A program made the position numbers and the translations under genes. Shown here one piece after another: positions 15,908 through 24,134 of a stretch of DNA of 64,000 nt. This DNA comes from Streptomyces europaeiscabiei (GTDB lineage: Bacteria; Actinomycetota; Actinomycetes; Streptomycetales; Streptomycetaceae): assembly GCF_036346855.1 (NCBI RefSeq), contig NZ_CP107841.1, forward strand, positions 1,550,001 through 1,614,000, written 5' to 3'. The notes below the pieces were generated by a model, which saw only the letters and a list, made by a program, of their open reading frames with translations, had not been told where the DNA came from and searched no databases. Within the stretch, counting starts at the first letter, position 1. Every line of letters starts with the position of its first letter.

Positions 15908-16918
15908 TCAACGGGTCCCGTTCGCCGCGAACTCGGCGATTCCGGCGATGTTCTTCCTCGTCACGAACGCGGGACCGGTGAGCACGGGTTCGACTCCTCC
16001 ACCGCTGATGTTGCCGTTGGTCCTGTAGAGCCACAGCGCGTCGACCGCGAGGTAGCCCTGCAGGTACGGCTGTTGGTCCACCGCGAACTGGACGTCGCCG
16101 CTCTTCACGGCCTTGACCAGGTCCTTGTTGAGGTCGAAGGTGGCGACCTGGGCCTTGCTGTCCGCTTCGTCCACGGAGTCCACGGCTGCGAGCGCGAACT
16201 GCGCCCCGAGCGTGACGACCTCGTCGATGGTCGGGTCCTGGCGGAGCTTCGCGGCGATCGAGCCGGTCACCGCGTCCATGTCGGTGCCGTCCACGTAGAG
16301 GTTGTCGGTCTGGCCGCCGAAGGCCTTACGCACGCCGGCACAGCGGGCCTCGACGGCGACGTTGCCCCGCTCGTGGATGACGCACAGGGCGTGCTTGGCG
16401 GCGCGGGCGTCGAGTTCGTTGCCGAGCGCCCGGCCGGCGACACTCTCGTCCTGTCCGAAGAAGCCCAGCAGACCCTGTGACTGCCAGGCGTCGATGCCGG
16501 AGTTGAGGCCAACCACGGGTATGCCCGCCGCGCGGGCCTCGGCGACCGCGCCCCGCATCGCCTGCGGCTTGGCGAGGGTCACCGCGATGCCGTCGACCTT
16601 GTCGGCGATCGCGTCCCGCACCAGCTTCGCCTGCCCCGCGGCGTCGGGGTCGCTGACGAAGGTCAGGTCGATGCCGTCCTTCGCGGCCGCGACCTCCGCG
16701 CCCTTGCGGACCAGGTCCCAGAAGGCGTCCCCCTCGGCGCTGTGCGTGATCAGCGCGACCTTCATCTCCCCACCCGAGGTGCCCGACCCGTCCCTGTCCG
16801 AATCGGCCTCCGACCCGCCGAACACCGAGCAGCCGGCGACGGTGAGGCAGACGGCGGCGGCGAGCGCCGCCGAACGGAAGGCTGTGAAGATCCTGTGGGA
16901 CGCGGACGGTGGGTTCAT
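15908..16918 (-). CDS. Orphan sugar-binding lipoprotein (ribose/galactose-type, peripla_BP_4)
   Basis: A 336-residue lipoprotein with lipobox VAGC near residue 30 and an acidic linker. The body is a type I periplasmic sugar-binding fold (MKVALITHSAEGDAFWDLVR, DGIAVTLAKPQAMRGAVAEA, GIPVVGLNSGIDAW, FFGQDESVAGRALGNEL, VEPVLTGPAFVTRKNI), the family that binds ribose, xylose, galactose or inositol. The ATG at 16918 precedes the lipid signal; longer frames are unrelated. No permease or ATPase gene flanks it, so it is an orphan: it may supply a distant transporter or act as a sensor partner. The neighbours are a conservon and a pectinase. Confidence 0.85.
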   Translation of the reverse strand: MNPPSASHRIFTAFRSAALAAAVCLTVAGCSVFGGSEADSDRDGSGTSGGEMKVALITHSAEGDAFWDLVRKGAEVAAAKDGIDLTFVSDPDAAGQAKLVRDAIADKVDGIAVTLAKPQAMRGAVAEARAAGIPVVGLNSGIDAWQSQGLLGFFGQDESVAGRALGNELDARAAKHALCVIHERGNVAVEARCAGVRKAFGGQTDNLYVDGTDMDAVTGSIAAKLRQDPTIDEVVTLGAQFALAAVDSVDEADSKAQVATFDLNKDLVKAVKSGDVQFAVDQQPYLQGYLAVDALWLYRTNGNISGGGVEPVLTGPAFVTRKNIAGIAEFAANGTR

Positions 16919-17311
16919 GGGGGCGCGGCACCTCGCTGTGCGACCGGGTGGGAGGTCTGGGAGAGCGAGGTCGCCGTCATCACCGCGATGACGTGCGGCG
17001 ACTGGCTGACTTTCGCTGGGCGGAGCCAATCGCGTGTGACGCCCGGTAGTCAAGTGAACAACGGAATCGATGTGTTGCTGTGACGGCCCGGTCCTGACCT
17101 GCACGCACGTGTCAACGACCGCCTCGGGCCCGGACCCGGGGACATGGACCGTTCCAGTCCGCGCCCGGGGGTCCGTTCTCGGCCATCCCCGGCCCCTGCC
17201 CGAGCTTCCGCTCTCCTGGCCGAAATTCATACCGAAAGGCGGCAACCTCTTCACATCCGGCGGCGACTGCTCGGCTGACGACCATCCCCCCGCACGGAAC
17301 GGAAGCGACTC
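16919..17311. promoter_or_regulatory. Divergent promoter gap, no gene
   Basis: This 393-base interval separates the leftward binding-protein gene from the rightward pectinase gene, so it must carry both promoters. On the minus strand a TTGACT (complement near 17050) could be a -35 element, but the -10 is weak. I find no reading frame, tRNA or clear operator palindrome. Confidence 0.4.
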
Positions 17312-19369
17312 GTGAGCGAGAACCACGGCAAGGCCCGCCACCGCAGAAGGAAGACCGCTCTCGTGGCCGGTGTCCCCCTGACCCTGGCCGCCGCCGGGAC
17401 CCTGGCCTACGGCACGGTCTTCGGCGTGTTCGGTGAGGGCGCCCAGCCCCGGGCCGCGGCGGCCGCCCTCACCTGGGCCACCGAGGCCGCCGACGGCTTC
17501 GCCTCGGTGAACGCGCTCGGCCAGAACGGGACCTACGGGGGCCGGGACGGAAAGACGGTCACCGTGAAGACCCTGGCCGACCTGGAGAAGTACGCGACCG
17601 CCGCCGAGCCCTACGTCATCGTCGTGGCCGCGACGATCAACATGAACCCGGTGGGCAAGGAGATCAAGGTCGCCTCCGACAAGACGATCGTCGGCTCCGG
17701 CACCTCGGGCCACATCGTGGGCGGCGGCTTCTTCCTCGGCTCCGGCGTCCACAACGTCATCATCCGCAACCTGACGATCCGTGACGCCTACCAGGGGACC
17801 TGGAACGACAAGGACCACGACTTCGACGCCGTCCAGATGGACGGCGCCCACCACGTCTGGATCGACCACAACGACCTGCGGCACATGGCGGACGGCCTCA
17901 TCGACAGCCGCAAGGACACCACCTACGTCACGGTGTCCTGGAACAAGCTGAGCCAGAACAACAAGACCTTCGGCATCGGCTGGACCACCAACACCACCGC
18001 CGACCTGACGATCCACCACAACTGGTTCCGCGAGACCGAGCAGCGCAACCCCTCCACCGACAACGTGGCCCACGCGCACCTGTACAACAACTTCCTGGAG
18101 GACGTGTCCGGCACGGACATCACCTCGTCGTACGGCAACTACGCGCGCGGCAACACGAAGATGGTCCTGGAGAACAGCTACTTCCAGGGCATGCGGAACC
18201 CGGTCACCAAGGACTCCACGGCCGCCCTGGTCCAGCGCGGCAACGTCTTCTCCGGCACCTCCGGCCGCAACGAGAGCGGCGGCACGGCCTTCGACCCGAA
18301 GTCGTACTACAGCTACACCCTCGACAAGACGGCCGACGTGCCCGCCCTGCTCAAGGCCAAGGCGGGGCCGCGCAGCTCGATCGGCACGACGGCCGGCACC
18401 AAGGCCGCCGCGGCCACCACGCTCACCGTCGCCAAGGACGGCAGCGGCCAGTACACGAGCGTACAGAAGGCCGTCGACGCCGTGCCCGCGAACAACGCCT
18501 CACGGGTCGTCATCTCGGTCAAGCCGGGCGTCTACCGTGAGGTCGTCAAGGTCCCCGCCAACAAGCCGCACGTCACCATCCAGGGCGCGGGCGGCAGCCG
18601 CAAGGACACCACGATCGTGTACGGCAACGCGGCCGGGATGCAGAAGCCGGGCGGCTCGGGCACCTACGGCACCCCGGGCAGCGCCACCATGTCCATCCAG
18701 TCGGACGACTCCCAGGTCCGCAACCTGACCGTCACCAACGACTTCGACGAGGCCGCGAACCAGTCCCTCAACGGGCACCAGGCGGTCGCGCTGCTGACCC
18801 AGGCCGACCGGATCGTCCTCGACGGGGTCATCGTCAACGGCGATCAGGACACCCTGGAGATGGAGACCGCCGCCAAGGACAGGCTCGGCCGGGTCTATGT
18901 CACCAACTCCTACATCACGGGCAACGTGGACTTCATCTTCGGCCGGGCCACGGCGGTCGTCGACAAGTCGGTCATCACCCTGAAGAAGCGCTGGAACGGT
19001 ACCTCCGCCGGGTACATCGTCGCGCCCAGCACGGCCGCGAACCACAAGGGCATCCTGATCAACCAGTCCACCGTCAACGGTGACGTGACCGCCGGCAGCT
19101 TCTTCCTCGGCCGCAACTGGCACCCCGGCGGCGACACCACCGTCGACCCGCAGGCCACGGTCCGCAACTCCACCCTCAGCGCCGCTGTCAAGTCCACGCC
19201 CTGGTCCGACATGGGCGGCTTCTCCTGGAAGGAAGACCGCTTCGCCGAGTACGCGAACAAGGGTGCGGGGGCGGGCAGCGCGAGCGTCAACCGCCCGATG
19301 CTGACGGACGCGCAGGCCGCCGGCCAGGAGGTCTCGGACTGGCTGGGCGGCTGGACGCCCGGCGTCTGA
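17312..19369 (+). CDS. Secreted pectate lyase (PL1) - pectin methylesterase (CE8) fusion
   Basis: A 685-residue exported two-enzyme protein. A basic start (RHRRRKT) and hydrophobic core form the signal peptide. Residues about 50-350 are a PL1 parallel beta-helix: TIVGSGTSGHIVGG, VWIDHNDLRHMADGLIDSRK (Trp183 onward), TYVTVSWNKL and HHNWFRETEQRNPS, which carry the calcium ligands and the catalytic Arg. Residues about 370-670 are a CE8 beta-helix: GVYREVV, QDTLEM (acid Asp513), NVDFIFG (nucleophile Asp540) and LGRNW in place of the more common LGRPW. The esterase would de-methylate pectin so that the lyase can cut it. An Ala/Thr linker (near 360-370) joins them. The GTG start follows the divergent gap. 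Confidence 0.93.
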   Translation: MSENHGKARHRRRKTALVAGVPLTLAAAGTLAYGTVFGVFGEGAQPRAAAAALTWATEAADGFASVNALGQNGTYGGRDGKTVTVKTLADLEKYATAAEPYVIVVAATINMNPVGKEIKVASDKTIVGSGTSGHIVGGGFFLGSGVHNVIIRNLTIRDAYQGTWNDKDHDFDAVQMDGAHHVWIDHNDLRHMADGLIDSRKDTTYVTVSWNKLSQNNKTFGIGWTTNTTADLTIHHNWFRETEQRNPSTDNVAHAHLYNNFLEDVSGTDITSSYGNYARGNTKMVLENSYFQGMRNPVTKDSTAALVQRGNVFSGTSGRNESGGTAFDPKSYYSYTLDKTADVPALLKAKAGPRSSIGTTAGTKAAAATTLTVAKDGSGQYTSVQKAVDAVPANNASRVVISVKPGVYREVVKVPANKPHVTIQGAGGSRKDTTIVYGNAAGMQKPGGSGTYGTPGSATMSIQSDDSQVRNLTVTNDFDEAANQSLNGHQAVALLTQADRIVLDGVIVNGDQDTLEMETAAKDRLGRVYVTNSYITGNVDFIFGRATAVVDKSVITLKKRWNGTSAGYIVAPSTAANHKGILINQSTVNGDVTAGSFFLGRNWHPGGDTTVDPQATVRNSTLSAAVKSTPWSDMGGFSWKEDRFAEYANKGAGAGSASVNRPMLTDAQAAGQEVSDWLGGWTPGV

Positions 19370-19399
19370 CAGCACCGCGCACCACGGGAAAGCACGACG

Positions 19400-19446
19400 G
19401 ACGCACCGCCCCGGTTTTTTGTTATCGCCGCCGGGGCCGGTGCGTC
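19400..19446. terminator. Strong hairpin with T-run in its loop
   Basis: Arms of about 15 pairs (GACGCACCG...CCCCGG with CCGGGGCCGGTGCGTC, one bulge) enclose a 16-base loop that contains six consecutive T. It lies 30 bases after the pectinase stop. The T-run being in the loop rather than after the stem is unusual for an intrinsic terminator. Confidence 0.6.
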
Positions 19447-19517
19447 TCCTGTTCGTGGCTCCCCGCGCCGACGCGCGCACGAGTCACAACACGTACCCGA
19501 GACCCGAGGACCCCCAC

Positions 19518-21008
19518 GTGACAGCAGAGATCAGCCGTCGGAGCACGCTGAAGATCGCCGGTATCGCCGCGGGTGCGGCGGGCCTGGGCGTCGGGACGGG
19601 CGTGGCGGCGACGCCCGCCTCCGCGGCGGGCGGCGCCCTCGCGCACCCCGGTCTGCTCCACACCGGGGCGGACCTGGCCCGGATGGCGGCCAAGGTCAAG
19701 GCGGGCGCCCAGCCCTGCACCGCGGGCTTCGCCAGGCTGACCGCCAACCGGCACGCGCAGAGCGGCTGGAAGGCCAACCCGCAGGCGACCGTGGTCCGGG
19801 GCGGCACCGGCCAGAACTACGTGATCCTCTACAACGACATCCACGCCGCCTACCAGAACGGCCTGCGCCACCACGTCACCGGCGAGCCCGCGTACGCCGA
19901 CACGGCCGTGGCGATCCTCAACGACTGGTCGGCGAAGCTCACTTCGCTGGCGGGCAACGCCGACCGCTTCCTGGCCGCCGGGCTGTACGGCTACCAGATC
20001 GCCAACGCCGCCGAACTCGTCCGCGACCACCCCGACTTCGAGCTCGACCGCTTCCAGGAGATGCTGAGCGGCGTCTTCGCCCCGCTCAGCGACGACTTCC
20101 TGGTCAGGCACAACGGCGCCGTCGTCACGAACTACTGGCCCAACTGGGACCTCGCCAACATGGCGTGCGTCCTGGCCACCGGCATCTTCTGCGACGACAG
20201 GGCCCAGGTCGCCCGCGCCGTCGACTACTTCAAGAACGGTGAGGGTCTGGGCGCCGTACGGAAGGCCATCCCGGTCGTGCACGACGACGGTCTCGCCGAA
20301 TGGCTGGAGGCCGGCCGCGACCAGGGCCACGCGCTGCTCGGCGTCGGTCTGATGGGTACCTTCTGCGAGATGGCCTGGAACCAGGGCATCGACCTGTACG
20401 GCTACGACGACAACCGCTTCCTCAAGGGCGCCCAGTACGTGGCCAGGTGGAGCATGGGCGGCGAGGTGGCCTACACGGCGAACACCCGCGCGAAAGGTGC
20501 GATCAACGGCTGGTCCGGCAGGGAGACCGCGTCCACCGCGGCCGGCGTCGACCCGAACATGACGCGCCCCATCTGGGCCATGATCGCCAACCACTACACC
20601 AAGCGCCGGGGCCTCGACGCCTCCTACCTCACCCGCGCCGCGGCCAAGGCGGCCCCCGAGGGCGGTGGCGGCGACTACGGCCCCAACAGCGGCGGCTACG
20701 ACCAGTTGGGCTTCGGCACCCTGGCGTTCACCCGGGACAGGGCCACGGCCGCCGAGGCGAGCGCGCCGCCGTCGGCGTCCACGGCCGCGTCCGGCTCCGG
20801 GTCCGGCGCCACCTCGAAGAAGGAGGCGTCGAAGAAGGGCGCGTCGTCCGCCTCCGCGAGCGCCCAGGGCGGCCGGGGCGAGGACCTGGCCGCGACCGGC
20901 ACCTCCGACTTCCCTGCCTGGACCGCCGCGGGCGGAGTCGCGGCCCTCGCGGGCGGCCTGCTCCTGCTGCGCCGCCGCAACCGCGCCGACGGCCGCCCGG
21001 AGAGCTGA
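19518..21008 (+). CDS. Alginate-lyase-family protein, Tat-exported, LAXTG sortase-anchored
   Basis: A 496-residue protein. The N-terminus SRRSTLKIAGIAAGAAG is a twin-arginine signal, with cleavage near ASA-A. Residues about 60-410 match the alpha-helical alginate lyase family (PF05426-like): AILNDWSAKL, FLAAGLYGYQIANAAELVRD, VVTNYWPNWDLANMACVLA, WLEAGRDQGHALLGVGLM. The C-terminus is a cell-wall sorting signal: Ser/Ala-rich spacer, LAATG (residues 457-461), a hydrophobic helix and RRRNR, recognised by class E sortases in Streptomyces. The GTG at 19518 is preceded by GAGGA. It probably cleaves a uronic-acid polymer at the cell surface; beside a pectinase, polygalacturonate or alginate are both possible. 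Confidence 0.85.
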   Translation: MTAEISRRSTLKIAGIAAGAAGLGVGTGVAATPASAAGGALAHPGLLHTGADLARMAAKVKAGAQPCTAGFARLTANRHAQSGWKANPQATVVRGGTGQNYVILYNDIHAAYQNGLRHHVTGEPAYADTAVAILNDWSAKLTSLAGNADRFLAAGLYGYQIANAAELVRDHPDFELDRFQEMLSGVFAPLSDDFLVRHNGAVVTNYWPNWDLANMACVLATGIFCDDRAQVARAVDYFKNGEGLGAVRKAIPVVHDDGLAEWLEAGRDQGHALLGVGLMGTFCEMAWNQGIDLYGYDDNRFLKGAQYVARWSMGGEVAYTANTRAKGAINGWSGRETASTAAGVDPNMTRPIWAMIANHYTKRRGLDASYLTRAAAKAAPEGGGGDYGPNSGGYDQLGFGTLAFTRDRATAAEASAPPSASTAASGSGSGATSKKEASKKGASSASASAQGGRGEDLAATGTSDFPAWTAAGGVAALAGGLLLLRRRNRADGRPES

Positions 21009-21089
21009 CCGCTCGCTGCGGAGCACGTCCAGAAGCACGCCCCGGGGCACGCAACGTCCTCGCAACCTGTCGAGGCGTTGACTGCGGTC

Positions 21090-21464
21090 ATGGATGCTGT
21101 CCCGCGCGTAGAGCTGACCCCCGCGGCCGCCGATCTCCTTCGGCGGCTGCGGGCGGCCCACGGCCCGTTGATGTTCCACCAGTCGGGCGGCTGCTGCGAC
21201 GGCAGCGCCCCCATGTGCTACCCGGACGGCGAGTTCCGTACGGGAGACTCGGACGTCCTCCTCGCGGAGCTGACCGTCGACGGGGTCGACGAGGCGATCG
21301 GGTTCTGGATGTCCCGCAGCCAGTACGAGGTGTGGAGCCACACCCGGCTGACCGTCGACGTCGTACCGGGCAGGGGCAGTGGATTCTCCCTGGAAGCACC
21401 CGAAGGGGTGCGTTTTCTCATCCGTTCCCGCGTCGTCGGGGCCGAGCCGCCGCCCGACCGGTAG
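21090..21464 (+). CDS. DUF779 family protein
   Basis: A 124-residue protein of the DUF779 family, recognised by FHQSGGCCDGSAPMCYPDGE (Cys-rich, near residue 30) and FWMSRSQYEVWSHTRLTVDV. Members are often encoded beside aldehyde dehydrogenases; none is adjacent here. The cysteines could bind a metal. I use the ATG at 21090; a TTG 12 bases earlier sits closer to GAGG and cannot be excluded. Its role is unknown. Confidence 0.8.
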   Translation: MDAVPRVELTPAAADLLRRLRAAHGPLMFHQSGGCCDGSAPMCYPDGEFRTGDSDVLLAELTVDGVDEAIGFWMSRSQYEVWSHTRLTVDVVPGRGSGFSLEAPEGVRFLIRSRVVGAEPPPDR

Positions 21465-21520
21465 TCGTCTGGTGCACTTCCCCTGAGTCCTGGGACAGTT
21501 GACGAGACATCGGGGGCGCC

Positions 21521-22747
21521 GTGACGCGTCGTGCTGGACGATTCAGAACGGTACTGACGGTTCTGTCGGCGTGGAGTGTGCTGGCCGGCGTGGCCCTCGT
21601 GGGGGCGGCACCGGCCAGTGGCGCGCCCAGGGCCGTCGCCGTCGCGCCGGGCGTCGAGTACACCCACTTCGACATCCGGGCGGGCAGGGGCCTGACGCAC
21701 GCCCATGTGCTGAGCGTCGACCTGCGCAACCGCCAGGTGGGCGTCGGGCTGCTGTACCCGGGGAAGGTGGCCGCGCGGGCGACCGTGTCCCGGCTGGCCA
21801 CGTCGGCGGGTGCCGTGGCCGGGGTCAACGGCGACTTCTTCAACAACACCGAGACCCAGCACCCCGGTGTCGCGGCCACCGGGGCGCCGGTCGGGCCGGC
21901 CGTCGCCGGCGGGCACGCGCTCAAGGCCGCCGTACCGAAGGGCCAGCGCTTCGGCCCGGCCCTGCCGCCCGGCACGAGCACCAGGGACGTGCTGGGCGTC
22001 ACCACCGACGGCACGGCCCGCCTGGACAGCCTCGCCCTGGACGGTTCCGTCACCACCCCCGAGGGCGATCTCCCGCTCCGCGGCCTCAACCAGTACGCCC
22101 TGCCCGTCGGTTCCGTGGGGGCGTTCACCCCGGACTGGGGCAGCGTCTCCCGGATGCGCGCCGTCTGCGGCACGGACACCGACCGGGCGGCGCCGTGCAG
22201 CACCGACACCCACGAGGTGCTGGTCGAGGACGGCCGCGTGGTCGGCTCGGCCGGTACCCCCGGCAGCGGCGCCATCGCGGCCGGCGCCACCGTCCTCGTC
22301 GGGCGCGAGGCGGGCGCCCAGCGGCTGCGCAGGCTCGCCCCCGGAGACTCGGTGGAGGTGCAGCACGTCCTCGTCGCCTCGACCGGAACCCCGTACGCCT
22401 TCGCGCTCGGCGGCTACCCGGTCCTGCGGGGCGGCCGGCCGCTCCCCGGCCTCGACGACACGACCTCGGCGGTACGCACCGCCGCGGGCATCGCCGACGG
22501 CGGCCACCGCCTCCTGCTCCTCGCCCTGGACGGCGCCGCGGCCTACCGGACCGGTCTCACCATCGCCGAAGTCGCTGACACGATGAAGGATTTGGGGTCC
22601 GCCGAGGCTTTCAACCTCGACGGCGGCGGCTCCTCCGCACTGGTCGCCCGCGCGCCCGGCGCGAGCGCGGTCACCGTCCGCAACCATCCGAGCGACGGGG
22701 CGGAACGGGCCGTGCCGAACGGCATCGGAGTCTTCACGAAAGCCTGA
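21521..22747 (+). CDS. Secreted phosphodiester glycosidase family protein (NAGPA domain)
   Basis: A 408-residue exported protein. Residues 1-34 form a signal peptide (VLTVLSAWSVLAGVALVGAA, cleavage near ASGA). The rest is a phosphodiester glycosidase (NAGPA/PF09992) domain: AGVNGDFFNNTETQHPG near residue 105, LGGYPVLRGGRPLPG near 310, RTAAGIADGGHRLLLLALDG and AFNLDGGGSSALV, the last being the family hallmark. Members hydrolyse phosphodiester-linked N-acetylglucosamine or act on exopolysaccharides. The GTG at 21521 is 56 bases after DUF779. The true substrate is unknown. Confidence 0.88.
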   Translation: MTRRAGRFRTVLTVLSAWSVLAGVALVGAAPASGAPRAVAVAPGVEYTHFDIRAGRGLTHAHVLSVDLRNRQVGVGLLYPGKVAARATVSRLATSAGAVAGVNGDFFNNTETQHPGVAATGAPVGPAVAGGHALKAAVPKGQRFGPALPPGTSTRDVLGVTTDGTARLDSLALDGSVTTPEGDLPLRGLNQYALPVGSVGAFTPDWGSVSRMRAVCGTDTDRAAPCSTDTHEVLVEDGRVVGSAGTPGSGAIAAGATVLVGREAGAQRLRRLAPGDSVEVQHVLVASTGTPYAFALGGYPVLRGGRPLPGLDDTTSAVRTAAGIADGGHRLLLLALDGAAAYRTGLTIAEVADTMKDLGSAEAFNLDGGGSSALVARAPGASAVTVRNHPSDGAERAVPNGIGVFTKA

Positions 22748-22750
22748 GCC

Positions 22751-22945
22751 TCACGGCTTCAGACTGCTCACGATGTCCGCCGTGGTCGTCAGGCCGTTGT
22801 GGATGGTCGGCGCCAGGCTCGTGCTGGCCATGTAGAAACCCAGCAGTACACAGACCGCGGCGTGCGAGAACTTCAGCGCGCCGTTGCGCATGAAGACCAC
22901 CGTCAGGATCACGAGCAGCACCACCACAGAGATGGAAATGGCCAT
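22751..22945 (-). CDS. Small membrane protein, 64 residues
   Basis: A short protein with two predicted helices: ISISVVVLLVILTVVFM and AAVCVLLGFYMASTSLA, linked by RNGALKFSH. The ATG at 22945 is chosen because GGAGGAGG lies seven bases upstream; a TTG two codons earlier is less likely. It is convergent with the phosphodiester glycosidase, with only three bases between the stops. I do not recognise a function; it resembles conserved small hydrophobic proteins of Streptomyces. Confidence 0.75.
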   Translation of the reverse strand: MAISISVVVLLVILTVVFMRNGALKFSHAAVCVLLGFYMASTSLAPTIHNGLTTTADIVSSLKP

Positions 22946-23062
22946 CGTCAACCTCCTCCGCCACGCCCACTTCGCGGCATTCGGCCGTAAGTGTGGCGTA
23001 ACGGAGGGTTCGTCCGTGCGGCTGACATGGCCGCCGAACGAGTGGTGTCGGCCATGTCGCGC

Positions 23063-23931
23063 CTACACCGACCGGTGGGCGTCCAGAAACGCTGCGAGAC
23101 CCGCGAGGTCGTCCGTGTTGAGGTGGTCGACGTCGGCCGCGATCAACTCTCCCCACAGCGCGTCCCGCGCCGGGCCCGCCGGATCGGGCGTCGCCCAGAA
23201 CCGCACCGCCTGCCCGCGCCCGTGGGCCGTCGAGACGGTCGTGCGCAGCTTGGCGCGCTCGGCCCGGGGGATCGGACCGACGCCCTGCCAGGTGAAGTTG
23301 AGCGTCCAGTTGTCGGAGATCAGCGGGATGAAGGAGGCGGGCGCGGGCTTCGCGCTCGCGAGGTCGGTGAGCCGTCCGTCGTAGAAGGCGCGCCGCACGG
23401 TCTGCGCCTCCATGGGTACCCGGGCGGCCCGGTCCCCGGAGATCACGGCCGTGACCGCGCCCGGGTACACGCGGCCGTGCGCGTAGGTCGTGAACAGGTG
23501 CCGGTGGCGCCGCAGATGACGGTCGAGTGCGAGGTACGTCGACGCACCCTCGGTCTTGATGTCGATGAGCAGCCGGAGCGGTTGGCGGTAGCCCCGGTAC
23601 ACCGAGCCGTGGTGAGCGCGGACGCGGCGGCGAGCGGGTCGAGGTAGAGGGATTCCAGGGTGCGGGTGGGGTCGAGACCCGCCGGGTCGTGGGCGACGAG
23701 GAGTTGGTCGCCGACGAGGAAGACGTCCGCCTCGACGCTGCCGAAGCGGTGGTCGAGGGCGTCGAGGAGGGGGCGGGGGTGCTCGTAGTCGTTGTGCGCG
23801 TGGGCCCGCCACAACGGGCGCGGGCGGTGCTTCCGTTCGCCGGCCGCCGCGCTGGTGGCGGGCAGGGCGACCGCACCCGCGAGGACGGCGCCGAGGGTGG
23901 TGAGGGCTCTGCGACGGGTGGTGAGGGCCAT
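23063..23931 (-). pseudogene. PI-PLC/GDPD-like phosphodiesterase, broken by a one-base frameshift
   Basis: The N-terminal third (from the ATG at 23931, SD GGGAGGC) reads as a Tat-like signal (TTRRRALTTLGAVLAGAVAL) then WRAHAHNDYEHPRPLLDALD and GSVEADVFLVGDQLLVAHD, the catalytic start of the PI-PLC/glycerophosphodiesterase family. After LYLDPLAA, near 23626-23631 (GGCGGC on the plus strand), homology continues in the -1 frame: VRAHHGSVYRGYRQPLRLLI, FIPLISDNWTLNFTWQG, through the stop at 23063. One missing C would restore a single protein of about 290 residues. It is either a real lesion or a sequencing indel in a GC run. No slippery heptamer for programmed shifting is present. Confidence 0.85.
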
Positions 23932-24076
23932 GCTCTGCCTCCCGGGTGGGGCCGGTAGCGGACCCTGCGAGTATGCGAGCCGGAAGGGGCCGATGAGCAG
24001 GGCCGTGCGGGGAGTTGGCCGGACCGCCGTCGTACGTTCACCCGTGCTCACCTGGACCGCACTGCGCACACGGGAA

Positions 24077-24100
24077 AGCCCGCCCCAGGTGGGGCGGGCT
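24077..24100 (-). terminator. Terminator of the acyl-CoA dehydrogenase operon
   Basis: AGCCCGCCCC and GGGGCGGGCT form a perfect ten-base stem with a four-base loop; on the minus strand it is followed by TTTCCC. It lies 35 bases past the stop of the last acyl-CoA dehydrogenase. Confidence 0.8.
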
Positions 24101-24134
24101 GTCTCGGCTGTTCGTCGGGTGTGCCTGCGGTACG

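Noticed and set aside
15908..18079. A very long minus-strand frame joining the binding protein to sequence antisense to the pectinase
   Set aside because: The lipoprotein signal begins at 16918 with everything upstream lacking homology; the extension is antisense shadow.
23600..23640. Programmed -1 frameshift in the phosphodiesterase gene
   Set aside because: No slippery heptamer or downstream pseudoknot is evident at the GCCGCC run; an indel is simpler.
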